Assembly: GCA_035041965.1 (NCBI GenBank)
Contig: JAPYMA010002636.1
Coordinates: forward strand, 62,001 to 126,000
DNA: 64,000 nt
Reading direction: 5' to 3'
Source: Anisakis pegreffii
Taxonomy: Eukaryota > Nematoda > Chromadorea > Rhabditida > Anisakidae
Shown here: positions 42,201-52,000 of the stretch, one piece after another
Numbering within the stretch: position 1 is the stretch's first letter
Layout: the number at the start of each line of letters is the position of its first letter
Notes under the pieces: model-generated
The model's database searches: none
Seen by the model: only the letters and a program-made list of their open reading frames with translations
What the model was told of the DNA's origin: nothing
Made by a program: the position numbers and the translations under genes

Positions 42201-43990
42201 ACAATTGTGATCTCACCAACTGAACTGTTGAAGTTGCGAATGCAAGTGCAAATTGAAGGAACCAAAAAAGAGTACAGTTCACCGATTGATTGTATTCGCA
42301 AGCTGACACGTCGATACGGTGTGTTGCATCTGTATCGAGGCATGCAAGCCACGATTTTTCGCGATATCCCATCGTACGGTGTCTGGTTTGCGGCTTACGA
42401 TCGTATCGGCCGATCGATGAGTGACGATGATCGTTTGGAGTCACTGAACGCTAATGGTCTGTTGATTGCCGGTGGCATTGCCGGCGTACTGTCTTGGTTG
42501 GTCAACTATCCGGTTGATGTGATCAAGACGAAATTTCAATCGGACGATAAATTCAAAACGTACATGGAAACGGTTCGATTTACGTATCGCACCGAAGGCT
42601 ATCGTGGCTTTTTCGCCGGTCTTAATTCCACTCTGATACGGGCGTTTCCGGCGAATGCTGCGATCTTCTTTGCGGCAGAATGGACTTATCGATTCTTTGG
42701 CAAGATACAAGATATGATACTGGAGAGGCGGAAACGTCGACAGCAAAAAGAATTGCGAGTGAAGGTTGGCACCTGCATTCGAAAAAAGTCAACAGTGACC
42801 GAATCGAAATTTAGATGCTGGCCGCTTGGATGTACTCAGGCCTGAGCCCATCAACAGTTTCAGTCTTAACTTAGTCTGTGACATTCACGGTCTTTTCTAG
42901 TAGTGGTTCGGAAGAGATTCAAGAGTTTAGATCATTGTCGACACCGTGCCGAACTTCTCCGCATGAAAGTGTGTGAATAAGATATTGATGGAGGATGATA
43001 GCTTTAGAAAGGGAATGTTGCCTATGGATATGCTAGCGTAAAGCAGTTAGACCAATACTATTGAACTAGCAACTAAAATGGCTAATGCCTAGTTATGAAT
43101 GTCATCGTTTCCTTCAGTATGCTTTGCTTCAACAATCGTTTTACAATGATTTCCATACATTTAATAAGGAAAATTGATATGAAATGTGATTCGGAGGTAT
43201 TTTTGGGAGGTTATTTCAGGTTCGAAATAGAAAGGCCAAAGCTGAACAACACTGATTTTATCTATGGCGAGATCGATGAATGTAAGTGGCATTCAATTAG
43301 TTTCCAAATCCAAGCTTCTGTTTTTTTTTCAAATCGTATATCAATTTTCTCATTTACAATGAAAAAAGCTAGTCAACTAATGCAATGCTTCAAAAGTGAT
43401 ATCGCATTCGATGAAACGGGAACGTTGGTCAATTTCAGTTGAAGTATATTGGGTTGAAGTAGGTTGAAGTAAAGCAAAGCAATAATATTAGAACATGAGA
43501 GACAAAGCGCTCTAATATCATGTTGAGTGAGTGAATAAAAAATAAAAAATAAGGTTGAATGAAAAAGATAGTAACAAATGAAATGTCATCTAGTAATCAC
43601 TTAATGACAAGGTAATAGCCGTTATATTTTCGACGAAAATTGAGACGATGAAGATGGATTGCACTCGAAGTTATTCTTGATGAGTCGTTACATTATGGAA
43701 CAATTGCAGTGGAGAAATCGAGTGGTTCTAATGCGTTCCATTTCTCGTGATAACCTAATATTAAAATCAATTTCAGATGGACATCCGTATAAATTGAAAC
43801 GTTGGAAAATCCCAGTGGTGAATATGTGTTTTCCGCATTCAATTCATTCGCCAACTCAACCGTCTGCAGCCATAGCAGCATTCATTTCTATTCTCAACGA
43901 AACAAACGTCAGAATTTCTCTCAATATCCGGTGGTGTTGATTGTTATTACACTCATTCACATGCTCATTGTCATCATCATATCGCTTTAA
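39221..43990 (+). CDS. Reeler plus DOMON domain membrane protein, eight exons
   Basis: Predicted 406-residue protein from exons 39221-39497, 39897-40031, 40174-40344, 40422-40591, 40964-41118, 43220-43281, 43671-43746 and 43816-43990; phases agree. It starts with a hydrophobic signal peptide (STVLLCLLLVLLGCL; Met7 may be the true start). A Reeler-type beta domain spans about 45-193 (VKIEGGPFVRAHIQARS, KGTIVFMASIIWDKQL). A DOMON domain follows from about 198 (CGRSHGCLRV, DDQRAVMCVSRR, YCRFEIERP). The last 21 residues form a hydrophobic segment (PVVLIVITLIHMLIVIIISL) that could be a transmembrane or GPI-attachment tail. The pair is seen in FRRS1/SDR2-type proteins, but no cytochrome b561 part is visible. 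Redox or haem/sugar binding is possible by family; the function is unknown. Intron 5 holds the carrier gene at 41736. Exon 7 has a weak acceptor (CGAAG). A short form ending at 41233 is possible if the donor at 41119 is not used. Confidence 0.75.
41727..41731 (+). promoter_or_regulatory. Putative spliced-leader acceptor of the carrier gene
   Basis: TTCCTTCACAG ends at 41731, five bases before the ATG of the carrier gene. A 3' splice acceptor this close to a start codon, with no donor just upstream, is typical of nematode trans-spliced messages. The same arrangement occurs at 49018 for acyl-CoA synthetase 1. It is inferred from position only. Confidence 0.4.
41736..42845 (+). CDS. Mitochondrial carrier, SLC25A29-like (basic amino acid / acylcarnitine-carrier-like)
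   Basis: Intact, intronless 369-codon frame. It has the threefold mitochondrial carrier structure with all three signature motifs: PLDTVK at 66-71, PTELLK at 161-166 and PVDVIK at 259-264. Each is followed by a helix pair and a Gly-rich start of the next helix. Phrases such as GHPLDTVKVRLQTQ, YRGTWHC, PSYGVWF and SWLVNYPVDVIK match the SLC25A29/CACL branch best. That branch carries arginine, lysine and ornithine across the inner mitochondrial membrane. The N-terminus (about 45 residues) and the basic C-terminus (about 45 residues, ERRKRRQQKEL) are longer than usual. Its base composition is visibly more GC-rich than its surroundings. It lies wholly inside intron 5 of the Reeler/DOMON gene on the same strand, and the absence of introns suggests a retrocopy. 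Closely related carriers (SLC25A45/47/48) cannot be fully excluded. Confidence 0.93.
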   Translation: MAKSSEKEHFDVNTIINCKKKKGDGLQGGDDDDQRRNFKAFGSFEPVIHYLAGLASGVAGALAGHPLDTVKVRLQTQSQLEQLDARYRGTWHCLFTMFKKEGTRALFKGLSSPLLSLTVINSIAFGTYGNTLKLFNDQRSLTTHLIAGGVAGLAQTIVISPTELLKLRMQVQIEGTKKEYSSPIDCIRKLTRRYGVLHLYRGMQATIFRDIPSYGVWFAAYDRIGRSMSDDDRLESLNANGLLIAGGIAGVLSWLVNYPVDVIKTKFQSDDKFKTYMETVRFTYRTEGYRGFFAGLNSTLIRAFPANAAIFFAAEWTYRFFGKIQDMILERRKRRQQKELRVKVGTCIRKKSTVTESKFRCWPLGCTQA

Positions 43991-43993
43991 TTC

Positions 43994-44055
43994 TTCTTTA
44001 TCTTTTATTTACTCAGTTTTGAACATCAGCTGAAAAAAAATGGCTATGTTCATGT
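43994..44055 (+). repeat. Direct repeat, unit 1 (about 62 bp)
   Basis: TTCTTTATCTTTTATTTACT and the following bases up to ATGTTCATGT recur at 44302-44363 with one difference by eye (TGGCTATG versus TGCTTATG). Unit 1 starts four bases after the stop codon of the Reeler/DOMON gene, so it lies in its 3' UTR. Confidence 0.85.
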
Positions 44056-44301
44056 GTATTCATATGATTGATGTGTATTTCTGTGAATATATTCGTTAGT
44101 TTATAATGCACTTTCTTTGTATTTCAATCAATTGTTTAGTGAATAACGTCGAGAAATTTTTTACTTTACTACACTACGACAATACTGACTACTGCTTTTC
44201 CACATTTTTTCTATAAATCCTTCCTAATTGCGCCTTAAAAAGTCATTTTTCGTAGCACTCTGAAAATATCACCTGTATTCCCGAAATAAACTAAAAAGTC
44301 A

Positions 44302-44363
44302 TTCTTTATCTTTTATTTACTCAGTTTTGAACATCAGCTGAAAAAAAATGCTTATGTTCATGT
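44302..44363 (+). repeat. Direct repeat, unit 2 (about 62 bp)
   Basis: Second copy of the repeat at 43994-44055. Homology continues downstream in both (ATGATTGATGTGTATTT) with a small insertion. Just after it, at about 44388-44407, a stretch resembles part of the last coding exon of the Reeler/DOMON gene (TTTTCCGCATTCAATT), which suggests a partial duplication of the gene's 3' end. An AATAAA at 44285 could serve as poly(A) signal. Confidence 0.8.
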
Positions 44364-46828
44364 AAAAATACAGTGACAAATGATTGATGTGTATTTTCCG
44401 CATTCAATTGTCATGAGTGAAACGGCTTAACCAAAACTGTTATCGCCTGCGTATAACGTGAAATTAAATGATCGAAATTGTTCGAATTTTTTGCTGAACA
44501 ATTTCGAGTAGTTACACAATCGCATACGGATTGCGTTCCATGAGATTAAACATCTAATTAAAGAATGTAACGGTCGTTTCATTTGTCATTCAGCGATGTA
44601 ATTACATTAATTAAATCAAATTCTGTTTTAGTGCAATTTTGAAATGAATATTTTTAAAATAAATGTGATATATATACATTAAAAGGTTCAATTTGCATTG
44701 ATATTCGTCTCACTTTCCATATTTATCAGTTGAAATTAATAAGCCCGTGAAGGTCTCAAGATAAACGCATTCAATGAACGTATTCCGCCACAATTGCAAT
44801 CACGTTCACAGAACGAGCGAACAGAAATTCTGAATGTAAAGATTCCGGTTAAGAAGAGGCACACAGCAGTGTGTTAGTTGATTTTAGCGCCGGCCAACTC
44901 TGAGATTATCACTGACCCAATTTCAGTATCTTTTCAAATGTTGAGGAGTTTGCTTCCTTGAACGAGAAAATCATTTTTTGTTCTTATAAATCAATTGGTT
45001 GGCGTTCATAATCATCTTACTCATAGTCAGATCGTTTGTTTCTTTTAGAGTGAGTATCGTGAGCAAGTCAGAGCAAAGTGCGTGTAGAGCAATTTGCGGT
45101 TGCATTTGTTCATTCATTTGCGATGAGTTGAACTGGAATGCTGCTGCAAAATCAATCTCGCAATCATTATTACAAAAGTGAACATTAAACAATTTCATGA
45201 CTATGAAGACCACCTTAGAACTGGTCGATTTTAACTGACTCACCAAAGTCCACCACTACAAATTCCACAAACTGATAATAATTGAGCGAACGAATCATTT
45301 CTTAGTTCTTAGTTGTTGCCTTGTCCATGCAATGCTTATTTCTCTCTCGCTTTATCAATCCGCCTGAACCTTATCACCTTTTAAGAATTCATCGTAATCG
45401 CACATTCATGCGTCCGTCGCACAATTCACCAACTGATGTGAATCTGAAAAGAATCATGCCATTGCATATCCATCCATCTGTCTGTGAATATATTGTTGAG
45501 CCTACGAATTATGAACTCGATAAGTATGCTCTAACGGTAACTTTTCGAGAATTTCCATGCTGAAGTTTCCCCCAAAATCGTTTGGTTGGGAGAAATTCTG
45601 TAGAAAAATAAGCGAGCAACTTTGTTCAGCAGGTTCCATTAAGAATATCGCATCATTCAATTTACTATTAATATATTCGTTGCATTGTTAATCTCGCTTT
45701 TATGCCGTTATTCAACGATCCTTTGAATTGATCGTTAGGAACGAGTCAGAAACATTCGAGAAAGGAACATGCTGATGAAAGAACTTTAAATTCTTTCTTC
45801 GCAGCTATTAAAGAACAAAAATTATGTTACACTTTCAAAGTATTCCAATGATTTCATTTTATATCCGCTGCCAAACGACGCTCATCCACTTTCTTTCATT
45901 CGTCTAATGTTCACCAACGCAAGAAAAGATTTTCAATTTCACTAAGCTTTTCAGCTAGCAATCCACTTTGTAACACTGCGTGAACGAAAATCGAAAGGAA
46001 AGGAATGCCCACAAAATTTTCGATAAATGTGATCTGATTTGAGACCGACCGACTGTCTATCCTTTAACAATGAAAGTGAATCGCCGGTAGTTGGTTTATT
46101 GGCCGGTTGAAAATACAATCATCAGTTGAAGCAGTGACTTAGCTGGGATTGAATTAAATTGAAACTGTGAACGTCAACCATGCGAAAATGAGTGATTCTG
46201 AATTCTCCATTGTTCAGAATCTTATGAATCTGGTCAAATAATGAATTTGAATCTCATTGAGCAAACTTAAGAATGTATCATATTCGAAAATGATACTCCT
46301 GCTGATATACTGACTGATCAATATTGAGATCAAATGAAAGCAACTGAGGCAGTCCAATAAAACCGGTCAGTTGTGAAAAATCATGTTATGTGATGCTATC
46401 AAAATGCTATCAAAAATTATGTGCTAGTTTTTCCATCAAACGTTGTGTGCGGCATTTAGAAAGATGCACAAAAATTATGCGATAGTTTTGTGGATAAGCA
46501 CGGTCCGCCAGCAGAGATATATCTTTCTGAATGCCGAGAATCTCTTCTATCCGACAATGTGTAGAAATCATTGTGTTTCTGAGCAATCCTGAGCATACAG
46601 GCAGCTTGAATTGATATTCGTGCTATTCTTATAGCATTGCGTTATTGAGCGAAATAGAAATCAAAATTATAGTTCTGCATTTTCATTGCCCATTTTATGT
46701 TGACTAATTATTTATTATCAATAGAGTCTATTCTGGTCATGAAACTCATCTTTGCAATGATCGATTCTGAATCATTTAGAATCGGTCATTTTCGTTGAGT
46801 TGCTAAGAATCACTGAAACTCTTTTCAG
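44364..46828. other. Intergenic, nothing clear
   Basis: AT-rich sequence with no supported exon. An 80-codon ORF at 45321-45563 has a somewhat protein-like middle (NYELDKYALT before a possible donor GTAACT), but no acceptor, family or neighbouring exon supports it. Confidence 0.45.
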
Positions 46829-47033
46829 TTGATCTGTATGCTGGTCAATGATGCACTAGCGGCAGAATATCAAGATTACGGTTTCAAAGCCATCTGTATC
46901 TTGAGGATTGCTTGGGATATCAATGGTTTCCTCAGGTCATTCGATAGAAGAGGTTTTCTGTTACCAGAAGAATTTCAACAGATAATGTTTAGCTCTACAG
47001 ATATGGCTAAAATTCTGAAGGATTATCATATAG
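46829..47033 (+). other. Possible orphan exon
   Basis: A strong acceptor (CTCTTTTCAG) is followed by 68 open codons and a possible donor (ATAG then GTGGGC), leaving phase 1. The translation has ordinary protein composition, for example FLRSFDRRGFLLPEEFQQIM and DMAKILKDYHIG, unlike the chance ORFs nearby. No family was recognised. No joining exon was found, so it may belong to an unrecognised gene between 44 and 49 kb, or be a remnant. Confidence 0.3.
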
Positions 47034-49021
47034 GTGGGCAATTCTAAAGTAATGCGGAACTCAGCACATTCGATCATTCTTGAGTTAATATGCTTGTTAA
47101 TGATGCACATCCATTCATACGCGTAAATTGAAGTTTGTTATGTTCAAATTGCCATTTTCAATTGCATTAACTGTTTATGACAAGTGAGTTATTCCAGTTA
47201 TGAGACTCATCGTTCCGTCAAATCGTCCTCTTGCATTCTCGCATTCATTTTAACGTTTAATGAACTATCATCATGTTCCGCCAAAGAAAAACACCACGAA
47301 ACAAACAAATTTTAAAAATGTCGCAGATGAGAGTTCAATTTAAAATGATTGAAAATCGAACTCAACTGACACAACAATTCTTGCGTTTCATTCAAAAGTT
47401 ATGTGCATTTATGATATTTTGGAGATATTGAAAATATTTCCTTTTTAATTCTTCACAAACGTATTATTGCAAAAAAAAACCAGTTCAGTGGATCGCCAGA
47501 TTGTGTTTGTCAATTGTTTTGAATGCGTCTGTTTTGATGATGTTTGCATGAGGCGTTTTTCTACGTCATTCATTCCACGTATTCATTATATTCACTTATA
47601 ATCGCAATCCAACGAACGATCAATCGCATATGCATTCGTTCTCGTTTTACTACGACTAATGAAGAAGCATTTCGACTTGATTTAATGTCAAGAACTGCTT
47701 TTGTGAAACAATCACTGAAATGTTCAGAAATCAACATCAACAACAGCCGGATTAATTGTTCACTTGTTAGTTAACTGCTCGCAAACAGCTGATCACGCAG
47801 GCGACTCTCCGAAACCATCAACTTCTTTCGAGGGATAGTTTATTTTTGGCAAAGTTTATTTCTCAACTTTGTTGTGCTCAAGTTTTTTCATCATATTCAT
47901 ATCATTCATCTATACATCGTAGTTATTCCATTATATGATATGTTTACTGATGATGCTGATCTGTCACAAGATCGCTGGGGAACTTTTGATGGATATGTTA
48001 TAGAAATCAATAAAAACTGCTTATGTTGTTGGTAAAGAATATATTTGAAACCTTTGCTTAAAATAAACGCAAAAAAAATCAGCTATATTTCAGTTGAACA
48101 TTGGATTGTGCCGAATTCTTTCACTGATGTGAAATTTTTTGAACACCTTCATTTCTTTTGATAAAGTTGATGCATATCAGGGAATTGATTTTTCTTTTGT
48201 GGTTCGATCGAAATTGATGATCAAATTTCTTCCTTTATGAGCGATTCATGACCGAGGGATTTTTCACAGACTTCCTCATGGATTCGTTTACTGACTAAAT
48301 CACCATTTTTCACCACTCGAGAATCTTATCAGAATAAAGGATGTTGAATCAATAAGTTCGAAGGATAATCTGTTTCATGCCAGCGATTAGTTCATCGATT
48401 TTATGTGTGTACTCACTCATATAGTGTTTTATGCGCAAAATTCCCATTGAACATTCGATTCAAATAATCTGACTGAAGTCACTGAATGACTCGAAACACA
48501 TTCGAATTTGACTTGAACGGAAACGGTGATTATTTTGTATTTATGCAAATATTTGAAGAATTGTGCCACGAGTCACAAATGCAAATTACCTTATAAGATT
48601 TATGTGAGCATTTCCTCGCGTCGTTTCGAATCAATCATTGTTAGTAATGTTTTATTAGTGCATGCTCGATTCATTTCATGGTTCGTTGCCATTACTTATC
48701 GAGTGTGCTGTTCTTAAGATAGTTCTTTTTTTTGAAATGTCAAACACAGATGTTTTTTTCTTTGTTGAAGTAGCCTTGGGCGAAAATTGTACTTTGCTTT
48801 TCATTCGCACGGAATGCTCGTGCAATAGCAGTTCAAGTGTCAGCTGATTGCAAAGTACGTAGGGTTTCATTGAACCTATAAATCTTCTGTTGTGTATAAT
48901 ACATGTACGTCATCGTTCAATCACGCAAAATGGATGATTTTGCGCTTATCACGAATCAATTGCCTCTCACTGAATCAATTGTTCTGATTTTTTCGATAAA
49001 AGTTCGCATTTCAGTTTCAAA
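47034..49021. other. Intergenic, upstream of acyl-CoA synthetase 1
   Basis: AT-rich DNA with scattered short ORFs rich in Phe, Ile and Ser and no consistent exon signals. Its right end carries the likely splice acceptor (CGCATTTCAG ending at 49015) just before the synthetase start codon. Confidence 0.45.
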
Positions 49022-52000
49022 ATGGAGTTGTCTTCGACAGAATGTTGGCATGCGAATATTTTAAGTATTGATGGTAGTCATCTTCTTGGGACAGCTGCAG
49101 GACTCGTGGCTGGTTGTTTGGCGTACTGGTGGCTGACACGACCATCTTCTTCATCCGGGAAATTGATTGCAAGCGTGGACTTAACTCAGCAAACCAAGGA
49201 ACTGCCGGTTGGCTTTCACAGACTGACCTTCATCGATTACTGACTGATTGTACTTCATCAAATACTTCTGTTGAACAATTCGTCGGGAGCAATCGGAGTT
49301 CATCACAACAACGATGCTTTGCGAGAGTTTCATTCGTAATGAGTGAGAGGGATTCGATCGATACTTTACAGCTTACTCAAAAACACCAGATCAGTGTGAT
49401 TGAGGGTTGATTAGGCGCTGAAATGAGTTGAGTTCAGCAGAATTACTCGCATAGTTTTCCAAATCCAATTGTGCGGTTTGTGTGAGAGCAGCAATTTGAA
49501 TGATATGAAGTAGTCAAGGAACACTTTTTTTTAAAATTTCAATTTAACATACCATTAAAAAGCAACAACTAGTGAAGTCTGCTTTCCAGTGCTAAAAACG
49601 CTAACAGATGTTATATCAAGCATCACATCAATCATTTTCGTCACATGTTTACTCCACACGCGTTTGTCATATGTTTCGTACATTCTTCCATTGAGCAATT
49701 TTTCGCTGCTTGTGCGAAAATTTCCTCAATGATACTAAAAAGAATGCAAATGAATGTCATCAGCCGAAAGGCGTTTGAGAGATTAGACTCGTCGTTAACG
49801 TCAACATGAAGCTTTAGGATGGTTCTCGAGTAGCCGCATTCATTGGTGAAGAGGGTTTGCACGAGTACAATTTCAAAGATGCCAGAACACTACACCAAGC
49901 GATTCGTCGGGGCTTACGTGAATCCAATAACGGCCCAATGTTGGGCATTCGCAAAAAGCAGCCTGACGGTAGCGCACCTTACGTGTGGTTGACATATCAG
50001 GAGGTTGTGCTGTGTTCTGTTTCTGTTTCATCGTTCAGTGCCTTCTGAGTGATTTGTGCCTGAGCAGAGTGTGGATGATCTGATAGCATTCCTCTATTCC
50101 CTGCAGTTCGACGGGTGATTTTCTCAAAAAGTCAGGAATTCTACACTGTAGTCGTCGAATAGAAATCTCTTGATTTTATTGACCAGGAGATCAAATGTTT
50201 TCTCAATTCAATAGAGAACAAGCGGAAGCATCCTTCAGCAGTCCTCATCTTCCACAGATACGGTCGTTGTCCGACAATTCCTCCAGTTGAAAGACCAATC
50301 CACCAATAACTACTTCAATAAACTGAATAAATTGTTCACAGCTATTGTTTTTAGGTTATCGATCGTTCTGTTGATTTAACCTATGGTATCTCAACGTTGG
50401 GCATTAAGCCTGGTCAGCAAACATTCATTGGGATATATTCGAAGAATCGTCCAGAGGTTTTTTTTTATATATTTCATTTCATAACCGTAAAACAAGGTGT
50501 AAAATAAGCTCGAAAACGTTTGTTGGTCATATAATCCCAAATAATTCTTCAACTTATCGCCAGTGATGCTTTACATCGATTGCGATAATTTTCATTTAGT
50601 CATCTGAAAAACGGAATTTTGGTTATGGTTAACTAAGAAAATTATATTTTATAGATTTACTCTATTTGTGATTAAGCGTTATCACTGCTATCATCATTTG
50701 TTGTTACTGTTTAATCGAAGCTACTTTCAGTGGATAATCAGCGAATATGCTGCCTACAACAATAGTTCTGTGATCGTCTCTCTTTATGATACGCTCGGTG
50801 TTGACGCGCGATCGTATATCATTCAACAGTGTGCCATTGAGCTGATTATTTGTGATAACGTCAAAAAAGCTGCCAGTACCGATTCATTCTATTAATCCTC
50901 CACTTACAAATTCAATAATCCATTTGTTACCATATGATAGCACCGGGACTCGAGAATTCGTGCACTGCATTTACGCTGTCAAAGGTAGTTTTAACGCAAA
51001 ACCGGACGGTAGTGAGCATGAACTGAATTGACTAACTGGATCAATTTGCAGAAGTTAGGAGGATTCTATCGTTAAGACCATTGATTCACTGTAATCAGTA
51101 GTTTTCATCAATCTATCTTTCAACAGCTAACAATCAGCAGTGTTCGTATATATTCATTAAGCTTACGAAAGAGTTGAGTAAGATGTGCTTTACATCATCA
51201 TGGGGTCTTCATCAGATCACTAAAGCCCTGTCCTGCAAATGGGATCAAACGTGAAAAAAAAAGAACTCTTGCACACACGGTGAAGTGACAGCACTGGCCA
51301 CGTCAGATTTAATAAACCTGCAGTGTGACAGATAAACAGTGTTAGCTAATTCATTGCTGGCTGATTTCAGGTCTGATCACAAATAGGTTACACTGCCCAT
51401 CGCTGAAATTTATCGTGATCATGGATGACTGTGATGTGAACATCAGGGAAACAGCGAAACAAGTCAACATTCAACTGTTGTCGCTGACTGAACTCGAGAA
51501 GGCAGGTCGTGAACTAACCCCGAAACCAGAACTTATCGTTAGTTTTTGCGATCGTGATTTGTTGACTCGATTGCTTTTTTACAGCTTCCCGTCAAAACAA
51601 ACTTTTCCTTCAAGCTCGATTGAATTGTTTTGTTTCCAAAACTATTAGTTTTTCTTTTCCACGTATTCGTAGCTGCAGCCTTACAGGTGGATTATAGAAG
51701 TAGGTTGTTTTTTTTGACACATATAAGCAAAGCCCTTCATTTTTCGTTCAGGGAACAGCTGATCAGTCTTTCAGAGGTTCGATTCGAATTTATTTTATTT
51801 GATCTGCGTCGGTCTAGCGTGATTTTATAGCCTGAACAAGTTAAGATTAGCAAATCACGGAGTCTGTGGGTATGCAAGTTCTGGGCTGAATGCATCTAAT
51901 TCAAACAAAGCATTTTGAGGAACCAAAACCAAGCGATCTTTGTACGATATGCTATACATCTGGAACAACTGGAACACCGAAGGGAGCGATGTTAACGCAT

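Noticed and set aside
42139..42746. Three overlapping minus-strand ORFs of about 70-100 codons
   Set aside because: They lie opposite the intact carrier gene and arise from its codon pattern; they have no splice context or recognisable family.
45321..45563. 80-codon plus-strand ORF
   Set aside because: Some protein-like character but no acceptor, no family and no partner exon.
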